Shown one piece after another: positions 42,877 to 50,564 of a stretch of DNA of 64,000 nucleotides. A program made the position numbers and the translations under genes. Each line of letters opens with the position of its first letter. Position 1 is the first letter of the stretch. Under the pieces are notes generated by a model that ran no database searches, had not been told where the DNA came from, and worked only from the letters and a program-made list of their open reading frames with translations. Source of the DNA: Sphingomonadales bacterium (GTDB lineage: Bacteria; Pseudomonadota; Alphaproteobacteria; SMXS01); contig JALHLV010000005.1 in assembly GCA_022844405.1 (NCBI GenBank), positions 109,651 through 173,650 of the forward strand. Reading direction: 5' to 3'.

Positions 42877-43557
42877 TCACGAGCCTTGTACTGTCCGTCC
42901 GCGCGCGGAGAGCCATATCGGCACGCGTCGGCGCTTCCCAGTGCAACGCTTATTGAACAATACGATCCATCCCCGCTGCACCTGCTCAAGATGGGCCAAG
43001 GTGGCCTCGACTAGCGCGTCGTCTATGGCTTCAGGGTCGCCATGAACAAACGCGTTGCGCGCTTGCTGCATAAGACGCAAATGCTTTGCCTCCTCGAAAA
43101 AGCCTTCGGCCTGGAGATCTTCCCAGAAACTTATCCGCCAAGTACGTCGATACAGGAGGTCTAGCCGGCCACCGATGTTCGGAAAACGGCGGAGAAGCTC
43201 ATCACCCAGATCGCCGGGAAGATCGGCGAAGGCCGCGCGATAAAAGCTGTCCATAAGCACTTCGAACAGGGTCCAGAAAAGCAGTACGATGGTAAAGCGC
43301 TGCGACAGTCGCGCGGGCCGGCCCGGCTGAGAAGCGATGGACCGTTCGCTCTCGATCTTGATCTGCTCGAGCAGAACAAAGGTCGACCACGGAATAGCGC
43401 CCTGCATCGCTGACGGGATAATATGATCAACGCCATTAACTTTGATGCACATAGGTTCGGGGCTAACTGCGTGACCGCAGATTGGACAGGCCAAAACCCC
43501 GTGCAGTGCATTGCACTCCGGGCAATGTATAAGACCGTGCCAAGGTGAATGCATCAT
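42877..43557 (-). CDS. Zinc-ribbon protein with HEPN-like domain
   Basis: 226-residue soluble protein. The N-terminus is a zinc ribbon of two knuckles, CPEC (residues 12-15) and CPIC (24-27). The rest is helical and ends with a segment ARNAFVHGDPEAIDDALVEA, where R167-x4-H172 fits the R-x(4-6)-H motif of HEPN ribonucleases. HEPN domains cut RNA in many toxin and antiphage systems. ATG ATG at 43557 follows AGGA. It is the outermost gene of the 12-kb island. No antitoxin-like nucleotidyltransferase is adjacent, so the toxin reading is an inference. Confidence 0.55.
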   Translation of the reverse strand: MMHSPWHGLIHCPECNALHGVLACPICGHAVSPEPMCIKVNGVDHIIPSAMQGAIPWSTFVLLEQIKIESERSIASQPGRPARLSQRFTIVLLFWTLFEVLMDSFYRAAFADLPGDLGDELLRRFPNIGGRLDLLYRRTWRISFWEDLQAEGFFEEAKHLRLMQQARNAFVHGDPEAIDDALVEATLAHLEQVQRGWIVLFNKRCTGKRRRVPIWLSARGRTVQGS

Positions 43558-43617
43558 GGTGTCCTAGGCTGACAAGGGAATTTTCGACGGCCACTATGGC
43601 GACCATCGCTCACAACC

Positions 43618-44538
43618 TCAGTCCTGGTGTGCGGAGACGTCGTTAGGCTCTATTTTGCCTTTGCCCATCGTGTTGCGCCAAGCCTGCTCTTCAGTGATTT
43701 CAATGATGCTTGCGCCTGCTCGGATGTGATCGGCAAGCTGCTCGCGTGCCTTGGCTACGACCTTCTGTTGTCCATCGGGATCGTGCGGCATCGCGCTTTT
43801 TGCGATCGTCTCGATTTTTTTGATATTGACCCAGGCAGCCTTGAAGCTTGCATCGTCCGAGGTCAGGCCCTGCTCCCGCGACAGCGCCAGAAATTGAGCG
43901 GCCCGAGCGTCATGACGATCGCGCTCAGTGTCATCAAGCGCCTGAATACGCGATAGTAATAGGGCTGCCATTGGAGCCGCGTCGGCTTGCTCAAAGCCGA
44001 TCCGAGAGGCCACATACCACGGCTCACGGTCTTCTGGGCGGATCGAGAATTCATATCCCGCCCGCTCCGCGACACCCGCGAGCCAAATGCGTTGAACGCG
44101 ACCGTTCCCCTCAACGAACGGGTGCGCCGCGTTAATTTCGTTGATTAGCGCCGCCGCCTTCTTGGTGAAAGCATCCGGCGTGAGGCCACGTAGTTCGTTG
44201 GCCTCTCGGAACGTCTTGAACTGCCGCTCCATCCATGGCGTGATTTGATCCGGCACTGCGAACGGCGCCGGACCTCGGCCTGTCGTGTATTTCCGCTCAG
44301 CTCCAGCCCAGGCATAAAGGTCCTGGAAAAGATGGCGATGGATTGCCCTGAAAGCGGGATAGGTCGGTTCCGCACATTCGGGCGGTAAGCCCTCCGTGAT
44401 GCGGATGTCGGTGAAGAGACGCTCGGCCGCGTCGAGTGTGGCGGCGTCACGTATCCCAAGCTCATTCACTAGGACCTGGGTGCCTTGATAGAAGACCTTC
44501 TCGTATTCGACACGCTCAGCTTCGCTCCGAGCGCTCAA
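43618..44538 (-). CDS. Fic-domain toxin with extended C-terminus
   Basis: 306-residue Fic protein. The catalytic loop AHPFVEGNGRVQR (about residues 138-150) is complete and the preceding HRHLFQDLYAWAGAERKYTTGRG is typical. The last 110 residues are an additional helical region (RAAQFLALSREQGLTSDD ... ITEEQAWRNTMGKG) similar to the BID-less extension seen in VbhT-like and plasmid Fic proteins. AMPylation of DNA gyrase or another target is expected by family. Start codon overlaps the stop of the small antitoxin gene upstream. Confidence 0.9.
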   Translation of the reverse strand: MSARSEAERVEYEKVFYQGTQVLVNELGIRDAATLDAAERLFTDIRITEGLPPECAEPTYPAFRAIHRHLFQDLYAWAGAERKYTTGRGPAPFAVPDQITPWMERQFKTFREANELRGLTPDAFTKKAAALINEINAAHPFVEGNGRVQRIWLAGVAERAGYEFSIRPEDREPWYVASRIGFEQADAAPMAALLLSRIQALDDTERDRHDARAAQFLALSREQGLTSDDASFKAAWVNIKKIETIAKSAMPHDPDGQQKVVAKAREQLADHIRAGASIIEITEEQAWRNTMGKGKIEPNDVSAHQD

Positions 44539-44675
44539 CGAGTCTTCTTGGCAAAATAGGATCGAAGCACCTCGCGACGCTTCTCAACGGATGCTCCATC
44601 GGCCTCTAGGCGTGCAAGAAGTTTCTCAGCCTTTTCATCCCGACCGACGCCTTCAATGTCGTTGTTCGCGCTCAT
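44535..44675 (-). CDS. Fic-associated antitoxin
   Basis: 46-residue protein immediately upstream of, and overlapping, the Fic gene. The start is chosen at ATG 44675 (MSANNDIEG); upstream frame to 44738 has no ribosome site. NNDIEG aligns with the class I Fic antitoxin motif S/T-x(3)-E-G, keeping the inhibitory Glu-Gly but with Asn at the first position, and the rest (KLLARLEADGASVEKRREVL) is the expected helix pair. Confidence 0.7.
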   Translation of the reverse strand: MSANNDIEGVGRDEKAEKLLARLEADGASVEKRREVLRSYFAKKTR

Positions 44676-44798
44676 CTGTTTACGTCGCCACGTAACGTCA
44701 GAGGGAGATGAGGAAGTCCATCGACTCATGTTACCCACCAGTTTGAATATGAGTGATTCGGTTGGGCGATCCTACGCTCAAGGGAATGCTGGTCGTAG

Positions 44799-45017
44799 CT
44801 ATTCACTGCCCTGCCGGTCGAGCAATCGCCGCGCACGGGAAATCCGCTCTTCCAGCCCAGCTCGAAAATCGGGATCCCGCCGCCGGAGCTCAATATGCTC
44901 GGAAATCGCCGCCCGGATGACATCTGATATAGGCCGCTGCTCGACGTTGGCGACCGTTTCAAGCGCTTCCGCCTGCTCGGGCGAAAGGCGAATCGTCATG
45001 GCTTTGTTTTCTTTCAT
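44799..45017 (-). CDS. CopG/RHH-type antitoxin, no visible toxin
   Basis: 72-residue ribbon-helix-helix protein: AMTIRLSPEQAEALETVANVEQRPISDVIRAAISEHIELRRR (in pieces) is the RHH core, followed by an acidic-basic tail ISRARRLLDRQG. Such proteins bind operators and neutralise RelE/ParE/VapC-type toxins through the tail. No toxin gene follows on its strand; the Fic module lies beyond. It may instead regulate the divergent ubiquitin-like operon, whose start is 84 bases away. ATG at 45017; a second at 44999 is possible. Confidence 0.75.
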   Translation of the reverse strand: MKENKAMTIRLSPEQAEALETVANVEQRPISDVIRAAISEHIELRRRDPDFRAGLEERISRARRLLDRQGSE

Positions 45018-45026
45018 GTCCCATGT

Positions 45027-45053
45027 TTGACACCAAATCTTAGGGGTTGTCAA
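45027..45053. promoter_or_regulatory. TTGACA/TGTCAA inverted repeat before the RHH gene
   Basis: TTGACA (45027-45032) and TGTCAA (45048-45053) are reverse complements 15 bases apart, beginning 10 bases upstream of the RHH start, in the 84-base region shared with the Ubl operon. Likely an operator or a pair of -35 elements. Confidence 0.4.
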
Positions 45054-45060
45054 TACGATT

Positions 45061-45098
45061 GGTATCGTGGTATCAAGGTATCAACAGATGGAGATACC
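45061..45098 (+). promoter_or_regulatory. GGTATC iterons before the ubiquitin-like operon
   Basis: GGTATC is repeated three times with an exact 8-base period (45061, 45069, 45077) and followed by the inverted unit GATACC at 45093-45098, right before the first ATG at 45101. The ribosome site GGAG sits within the last interval. This is an operator-like array; the divergently encoded RHH protein is a natural candidate to bind it, since RHH dimers bind short tandem 6-8 base repeats. Confidence 0.5.
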
Positions 45099-45100
45099 TA

Positions 45101-45394
45101 ATGAGTAAGCCTGAAAATCATCCCGGTCCCGATCCGTCCAATCCGAATGGACATACCTTTACGATTAGGATCGATCGTACAGCCTATAAGGTACGTGCGG
45201 AGCAACTGACGGGCCTCCAGCTTCGTCAGCTGAGCAATCCGCCGATCGGTCCCGATCGGGATTTGTTCGAGGTCGTCCCTGGAGGATCCGATATTAAGAT
45301 CCTCGACGATCAGGTCGTCCAGATGCGGGACGGTCTGCGGTTCTTCACTGCTCCGGCTCAGATCAACCCTGGTGGGAACAAGGGACAGTCCTAA
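45101..45394 (+). CDS. Ubiquitin-like modifier (Multi_ubiq type, single domain)
   Basis: 97-residue beta-grasp protein of the bacterial multiubiquitin family, with only one Ubl unit: FTIRIDRTAYKV, AEQLTGLQLRQLSN, RDLFEVVPGGSDIKILDDQ and RFFTAPAQINPGG. After a disordered Pro-rich start (residues 1-17), the fold ends at Gly91-Gly92 followed by only NKGQS. A diglycine five residues from the end suggests processing by the JAB peptidase encoded two genes on, exposing a C-terminal glycine for activation by the E1 domain. The next gene overlaps as TAATG. Confidence 0.85.
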   Translation: MSKPENHPGPDPSNPNGHTFTIRIDRTAYKVRAEQLTGLQLRQLSNPPIGPDRDLFEVVPGGSDIKILDDQVVQMRDGLRFFTAPAQINPGGNKGQS

Positions 45395-45780
45395 TGCTTC
45401 CGCAGATCGATCTTGATTGTCTTGCAGAGCGTGCTCCCGGCTATAGCGTCTCGAACGAAGGTGGAATGATCTGCGTCCTCATTCCAAATTTTGCGCTGGG
45501 TCCTGGATTCGATCACCCCACTGCAGATCTCCTGTTGCGGCTGGCGCCCGGCTATCCGGATGTAGCTCCAGACATGTGGTGGTTCCACCCGCCTGTACGT
45601 CGCACTGATGGCGCAAAGATTGCGGCTACGGATGCCCATGAGCATCATTTAGGACGCGAGTGGCAGCGATGGTCGCGGCATTTGCAGGCTGGTCAATGGT
45701 GCTCGGGCATCGACTCGCTCGAAAGCTATCTCACCATCATTCGGAGGGAGATCGCTCTGTCTGCTCCCAAAGCGGCATGA
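45394..45780 (+). CDS. E2-like protein (prokaryotic E2 family E)
   Basis: 128-residue protein matching prokaryotic E2 family E: GYSVSNEGGMICVLIPNF, LLLRLAPGYPDVAPDMWWF, HPPVRR (residues 65-70), then HHLGREWQRWSRH and a final helix. In canonical E2 enzymes the active-site Cys follows the HPN-like motif. Here the only Cys residues are at 9, 27 and 103 (QWCSG), none right after HPP, so thioester function is uncertain. It overlaps both neighbours and must be co-translated with the Ubl and JAB-E1. Confidence 0.82.
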   Translation: MLPQIDLDCLAERAPGYSVSNEGGMICVLIPNFALGPGFDHPTADLLLRLAPGYPDVAPDMWWFHPPVRRTDGAKIAATDAHEHHLGREWQRWSRHLQAGQWCSGIDSLESYLTIIRREIALSAPKAA

Positions 45781-47165
45781 CGGTAACGCTCGTTCTCACG
45801 GACACGGTCGCGGAGGAACTGACCGCGGCAGCGTTCGACTCAGTGGAGTCTGCCGGCGTTTTGCTCGCGACGGTATTCGAAGGCGCGGACGGTGATGTCC
45901 GTCTACTGGTCCGTCGTCACTTTATGGTCGGTCAGGACGCCTATCGCGCACGCACGCGCGACTATATGACAATCACGCCCGAAGGATATGTCCCCGCTCT
46001 CGCTGAGGCGGAGTCACTCGGGACCATGGCGATCTGGTTCCACACACATCCCGGCGTTAGTGGCACTCCTCTGCCGAGCCTTGCGGATGAAAACGTCGAT
46101 GACGCCATCGCCGACCTGTTCCGCTTGCGCTCGGGCTCGCAATATTATGGCACGCTCATCATCTCGCCGCGCCAAGCAGGATTTGCCTTTTCCGGCACTT
46201 TGCAGCCGGAAGACGGACCCGCTCGTTTGATCGAGCGGCTATGGATTGTGGGGGATCGCTGGCGACTGCTGAACGCCGTAAACGCTGACGACAGGCCGCC
46301 CTCGCCAATGTTTGATCGCAACGTCCGAGCGTTCGGCAGCGAGATTCAGCGTTCGCTCGGCGACCTGAGTATAGCGGTGGTCGGCTGTGGCGGCACAGGC
46401 TCGGCTGTCGCCGAACAGCTCGTCCGGCTCGGCGTCCGTCGACTGCTTCTAGTCGACGCAGATTATCTCTCTGAGAGCAATATCACGCGGGTCTATGGGT
46501 CAACACCCGCCGACGTCGGGCGTCCTAAGGTGGAGGTGTTGCGTGACCATCTCACCAGTATCGCACCCGATCTTAGCTGCCAAGCGGTCAATGGGATGAT
46601 CACATTGGAGCCGATCGCCAGGCACCTCTGCGATCGGGATCTTGTGTTTGGTTGCACGGATGACAATGCCGGCCGGTTAGTTCTCTCCCGGCTTGCGACC
46701 TATCTTCTTACCCCAATCATCGACGTCGGCGTCCTGCTCAGCAGCGATGGCGAAGGTTTACTTACTGGAATTGACGGCCGCATCACTGTGCTCTCGCCAG
46801 GTTCTGCCTGCCTTGTTTGCCGCAATCGGATCGATCTTGCGAGGGCGGGTGCCGAGGTCATGACACCGACCGAGCGCCACCGTCTCGCCGACGAAGGTTA
46901 TGCACCGGCGCTGGGTGAGACCGAGCCCGCGGTCGTGACGTTTACGACCGCCGTCGCCTCAGCTGCGGTCAGCGAGTTGCTTGAGCGGATGATAGGCTAT
47001 GGCCCCGATCTCCGACCTTCCGAAATACTGCTTCGCCTGCATGAGCGTGAAATCTCGACTAACAGCGCTGCACCGCGCCCCGGTCACTATTGTGACCCAG
47101 CAAGTGGAAAGCTAGGCCTGGCAACTGCAACGCCCTTTCTTGAACAGTTGTGGCCGGAAATATGA
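45777..47165 (+). CDS. JAB deubiquitinase fused to ThiF/E1-like adenylating enzyme
   Basis: 462-residue fusion. Residues 1-150 are a JAB/JAMM metallopeptidase with a complete site: Glu24, His89-x-His91 (FHTHPG), Ser101 and Asp104 (SLADE). Residues 195-460 are a ThiF/E1-type domain: GCGGTGS (203-209), LLLVDADYLSESNITR, FGCTDDNAGR and a zinc pair CLVC (345-348). The JAB part should process or remove the Ubl and the E1 part should adenylate its C-terminal Gly. Starts 4 bases inside the E2-like gene (ATGA). Confidence 0.93.
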   Translation: MTVTLVLTDTVAEELTAAAFDSVESAGVLLATVFEGADGDVRLLVRRHFMVGQDAYRARTRDYMTITPEGYVPALAEAESLGTMAIWFHTHPGVSGTPLPSLADENVDDAIADLFRLRSGSQYYGTLIISPRQAGFAFSGTLQPEDGPARLIERLWIVGDRWRLLNAVNADDRPPSPMFDRNVRAFGSEIQRSLGDLSIAVVGCGGTGSAVAEQLVRLGVRRLLLVDADYLSESNITRVYGSTPADVGRPKVEVLRDHLTSIAPDLSCQAVNGMITLEPIARHLCDRDLVFGCTDDNAGRLVLSRLATYLLTPIIDVGVLLSSDGEGLLTGIDGRITVLSPGSACLVCRNRIDLARAGAEVMTPTERHRLADEGYAPALGETEPAVVTFTTAVASAAVSELLERMIGYGPDLRPSEILLRLHEREISTNSAAPRPGHYCDPASGKLGLATATPFLEQLWPEI

Positions 47166-47500
47166 AGCTCTCGTGGTTGGAGTGGTTGCCCTTTAGACGC
47201 TGGCGGATCGTCGGCACGGTCGAGTTCGCCGACGACATCCCGCAGCGCTTGCCAAAGCGCGCGATGGTTCTGGTAGTCTCAGGCAGTTCACCAAAGTGGG
47301 CCGGTTTCAACTGCCCGTGCGGGAAGGGCCATGAGATTCTGCTGAACCTCGACCAAGGACGTCATCCCGCCTGGAGCCTCACGCAATCCGAGGGAAAGAT
47401 CACGATTGCACCAAGCATTGATTATCTTGATGGCCGACGTCGGTGCCATTTTATTTTGCGGAATAGCAAGATCCTCTGGGCTAAGGACAGTACTCGATGA
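47162..47500 (+). CDS. DUF6527-family protein of the Ubl operon
   Basis: 112-residue protein resembling DUF6527: FNCPCGKGHEILLNLDQGRHPAW with two Cys as a zinc knuckle, then ITIAPSIDYLDGRRRCHFILRNSKILWA, which parallels the family's PSIGN...CRSHYWIR..G.I.W pattern. DUF6527 proteins are encoded beside bacterial E1/E2/JAB systems; a substrate-recognition or E3-like role has been suggested by position but is not proven here. ATG overlaps the preceding stop (ATGA). Confidence 0.8.
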   Translation: MKLSWLEWLPFRRWRIVGTVEFADDIPQRLPKRAMVLVVSGSSPKWAGFNCPCGKGHEILLNLDQGRHPAWSLTQSEGKITIAPSIDYLDGRRRCHFILRNSKILWAKDSTR

Positions 47501-48396
47501 CCGATAGCGAAATCACCGGCGGTGGCGATACGCCAACTGGCGCCGCCAAGCGCCCACTCAGCAAGACGCCTATGTTCACGGCCCGTAATTCGGCGCGTTA
47601 CGAACGGCAAGCAGTGATCAAAGAGATCGATGACGCCGAAAGAACGCACCTGATTTGTTATGTGGGCGGGCCTAACACCGAGATCGATCGCAACGACATA
47701 ATCGGATTTGTGGATCTGCTCCACAATATTCCGGAAGGTGAGCCAATCGATCTCTTCCTACACACGTTTGGCGGCGACGTGGACGCCTGTGAGAAGCTGG
47801 TCCGGCTGATCCATGCCAATGTGGTCGACAGCTCGTTTAGGGTCATCATTCCCGATGTCGCCAAGAGCGCCGGGACACTCATGGCCTTAGGCGCCAACCA
47901 GATCTTAATGAGCGATACATCAGAACTTGGCATGATTGACCCTCAGTTCCCCATGCGCGACAATCAGGGGAACGAATTCTGGCATTCCGTCATCGCCTAT
48001 CTCGATGCGCATGACGAATATGCGGAGGCGCTAAGGTCTAATCCGCGCGACCCGGTCGCGCTGCTACGCCTCGACAACTTCGACGCGAAGGTGGTGCGGA
48101 AGTTTCAGGGCATCCGCGACCGTGTCCGAACATTCGCCGAGGACCTGTTGAAGCGTCAGGGGCTTCCTGCCTCCAGAATCTCGAACGAGTTGATGAGTCC
48201 AAGTCGTTGGAAAACGCACGGCCAGCCTGTCGGCCACGCAGACGCCGCGCAGTTGGGGCTCCCTGTCACGTACATTCCCTCGAGCGACGCACGCTGGACA
48301 CTCTATTGGAAGCTCTATTGCCTCCAGCGTCTTGCGATAGGTCAGAACGGGAAGATTTTTGAGTCTGCCTTTGTTTCTCAAGTGCTGGATGAGTGA
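47497..48396 (+). CDS. SDH-type serine protease (ClpP/crotonase-fold)
   Basis: 299-residue protein of the SppA/ClpP-like SDH protease family (Ser-Asp-His). The nucleophile is in VAKSAGTLMALGA (Ser about 124), preceded by LFLHTFGGDVDACEKL and followed by ELGMIDPQFP with the Asp; a later His in WKTHGQPVGHADAAQLGL completes the usual set. No signal peptide or membrane helix, so it should act in the cytosol, perhaps on conjugated proteins. It is the last gene of the overlapped Ubl operon (ATGA with DUF6527). Confidence 0.85.
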   Translation: MTDSEITGGGDTPTGAAKRPLSKTPMFTARNSARYERQAVIKEIDDAERTHLICYVGGPNTEIDRNDIIGFVDLLHNIPEGEPIDLFLHTFGGDVDACEKLVRLIHANVVDSSFRVIIPDVAKSAGTLMALGANQILMSDTSELGMIDPQFPMRDNQGNEFWHSVIAYLDAHDEYAEALRSNPRDPVALLRLDNFDAKVVRKFQGIRDRVRTFAEDLLKRQGLPASRISNELMSPSRWKTHGQPVGHADAAQLGLPVTYIPSSDARWTLYWKLYCLQRLAIGQNGKIFESAFVSQVLDE

Positions 48397-48420
48397 CCCT
48401 GCGATATCGTTTTATTATAT

Positions 48421-48437
48421 ATCCGTAATATACGGAT
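48421..48437. promoter_or_regulatory. Perfect 17-base operator-like palindrome
   Basis: ATCCGTA-ATA-TACGGAT (48421-48437), preceded by an AT-rich run, 85 bases before the next ATG. The layout is that of an XRE- or Arc-type operator controlling the short gene and the CoiA-like nuclease. Confidence 0.45.
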
Positions 48438-48521
48438 GAGATACTTTGGAGCATGAGCCAGGTTAATTTCTGGATCACACGCGCGCGTTTGTAACAATAC
48501 ATATTGGGAATGGAGGCTTGA

Positions 48522-48668
48522 ATGCAGAGGCGCGATGGCGTGACGCCTTTTTCGGCAAGCGACTTGGTCAACTTCCTGGGCCGCGACTCCGATGACCAAG
48601 CTACCGAGACCCTGAGGCCGAATAAGTCTTCAACGAATGGACTTGATACCAGCAAATCGGGGACATAG
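48522..48668 (+). pseudogene. N-terminal remnant of a RecB-like nuclease gene
   Basis: 48 codons with a strong GGAGG ribosome site 6 bases before the ATG and a stop 9 bases before the CoiA-like start. Residues 9-21 (PFSASDLVNFLGR) match the opening of TM0106-type RecB nucleases (SASDLxNFLxCRH...LD); after that the sequence is unrelated and low in complexity. Either a truncated gene whose translation start survives, or a short leader peptide coupled to the next gene. Confidence 0.4.
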
Positions 48669-48677
48669 CCTCGTCTA

Positions 48678-50564
48678 ATGCCCCTAGGTGAATCAAGCAG
48701 ACCGGCTACGGCCCGACGCCCGTGCGCGGCGGATCGGTTTGCCAGGCAGGCGCCGGGCTATGGCTATCTGAAGGTGCCCTTTGCGCGCTGTGCCGATGGT
48801 GTCGCACGACACGTCACCACCATTCCAGCGCGATCTATGGGCCCCTTCACCTGCCTCGATTGCGAAGAGCCGCTCACGCTTCGTCGGCCACGCAACAAGC
48901 GGGCGCACTTCGCTCATAGGCCGGACTCGCTGTGCGCCGGGGAAACAGCGCTTCACCGATATGCAAAGGAACTGCTGGAGACGAGAAAAACGCTCACACT
49001 CCCGGCATTGATCGTGCAGGAAGAGGGCCTCTCCGCGCTCGTGTTCAAGCAGGACATCTACAACTTCGAGGAGGTCTTGCCCGAGTGCAAGCTCGAAACG
49101 TTCCAGCCCGACGCGATCGTCTTGTACAAGCGCGCGGAACTCGCTGTCGAATTCCTGGTGAGCCACGCCGTCGATGCCGACAAGCGTAAGAAGGTCCTGG
49201 AGCGCGATCTCTCGATGGTTGAGATTGATCTCTCGGACGTTCGCGCGGGTCAGCTATCGGCCGCCGAACTGGATTACACTATCCTCCATTCGGCACCGCG
49301 CAGGTGGATTCATCACCGGCAGCGCGTCGCGGCCGTCAGGACGCTTGCAGACCAAGTAGCGGCAAAGCGCGCCGGACGCGGCCGCCAGTTAAAATGGCAT
49401 ATCGAGAAACGGATTCGGACTGTTTATCCCAAGGGATGGATCGACGAAGCAACGGCCTCCGTGGAGCAGGCGGAGCTGAAGCACCTGATCGATTTGGATG
49501 TCGATTGGGACCACTGGTTCACTGTCCCGCGCGCAGTCTGGCAGGCGCAAGCGCTCGAAGTGCACGTGATTAAACCGAGCAGGCTCTTCTCGCCGGGCGG
49601 GAGTGGTATCGCTGTCAGAGGCGAATGGCCGAACGAGCGCTCGTTCGCCAGCAAGCTTCCCGACTGGATGATCAGGTCGGACCTATCAAATTATCCGCCC
49701 GAGCGTCTTGCGGAGGCGGGTTATGATCGAGCCCGCTTTGGAAGCCCCCACCACGCAGTCTGGAGCTATCTCGCCGCGATGCAGCGGCAAGGTCAGGCGG
49801 TTTTCTGGAGTAAGGAAGAACAGTCTTTCTTCATCGAGCCCGAACTCCATGGCAGGCTGCATCGGCTCGTCGAATTTCGTCGCATCGTGACGAAACTCTT
49901 CGGCGCTGTTCAGCACGGCGACCCTGATCGGGGCTATGACCGCTGGGCGTCCACCTACCGGGCCGGAGGAATGACGGTTGCCGAACTCGTCGAGACTGGT
50001 GGCGAGGGCTACCACGACCTGTTTCGCAGGATCTCTGCGATCGAGGCGATGCTCCCCTCCTATAGTCGTAAAGTCGTCGACGACCTATGCGGACTGCCGC
50101 TCGAGATGATCCGCGAACGGAATCTGGTCGCGATTGCAGCCGATGAAGAGGAGTGCGCTCGACAGGGGCAGGAAGCAGCTGACGCGCGCCGAATTTTTAT
50201 CCAGCGGAAAGCGGAGCAGATACTGGAACACGAAGCGGCAGAGTGGCTCGGCCGGCGGGTCCAGCCGGACGGGGCTAGCGTCGTTGAATTTGCCAGCACC
50301 AGCGACGACGCCCTGTTCAAGGCGGAGCGCTGGCTAGCCGCGGTCGCTGATCAACGGCGCCAGGCGATCATTGCTGCCGAGCGTGCGGCGGTGCTGCGCG
50401 GAGAGCTGACCCGAGCGGCGCACAAGGCTTTCTCGAATCCTACGATGGCCGAGCTCTTTCTCAAAACCGGTCAACCACGGATCGGCGGGCGCCGGCCGAT
50501 CGATTATTGTGACAGCGAGGAAGCGCTGAAGCGCCTTGTATCCCTGCTCCCGAAGCGGCGATAA
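48678..50564 (+). CDS. CoiA-like nuclease with C-terminal DUF2384-like segment
   Basis: 628-residue protein. The N-terminal part is competence CoiA-like: FTCLDCEEPLTLRRPRNKRAHFAHR is a treble-clef zinc site (two Cys, two His), followed by ETALHRYAKELL and a PD-(D/E)xK-type core, QPDAIVLY and ELAVEFLVSH. The middle 300 residues are helical and unassigned. The last 50 residues (NPTMAELFLKTGQPRIGGRRPIDYC then EALKRLVSLL, in pieces) resemble the MbcA/ParS toxin-binding C-terminus, a domain otherwise found in RES/Xre antitoxins. Likely an antiphage nuclease. The exact start is uncertain; no ribosome site precedes ATG 48678. Confidence 0.7.
   Translation: MPLGESSRPATARRPCAADRFARQAPGYGYLKVPFARCADGVARHVTTIPARSMGPFTCLDCEEPLTLRRPRNKRAHFAHRPDSLCAGETALHRYAKELLETRKTLTLPALIVQEEGLSALVFKQDIYNFEEVLPECKLETFQPDAIVLYKRAELAVEFLVSHAVDADKRKKVLERDLSMVEIDLSDVRAGQLSAAELDYTILHSAPRRWIHHRQRVAAVRTLADQVAAKRAGRGRQLKWHIEKRIRTVYPKGWIDEATASVEQAELKHLIDLDVDWDHWFTVPRAVWQAQALEVHVIKPSRLFSPGGSGIAVRGEWPNERSFASKLPDWMIRSDLSNYPPERLAEAGYDRARFGSPHHAVWSYLAAMQRQGQAVFWSKEEQSFFIEPELHGRLHRLVEFRRIVTKLFGAVQHGDPDRGYDRWASTYRAGGMTVAELVETGGEGYHDLFRRISAIEAMLPSYSRKVVDDLCGLPLEMIRERNLVAIAADEEECARQGQEAADARRIFIQRKAEQILEHEAAEWLGRRVQPDGASVVEFASTSDDALFKAERWLAAVADQRRQAIIAAERAAVLRGELTRAAHKAFSNPTMAELFLKTGQPRIGGRRPIDYCDSEEALKRLVSLLPKRR

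Noticed and set aside
44799..45017. Complete RHH toxin-antitoxin pair
   Set aside because: No RelE/ParE/VapC-like frame is adjacent on either strand; only the antitoxin is present.
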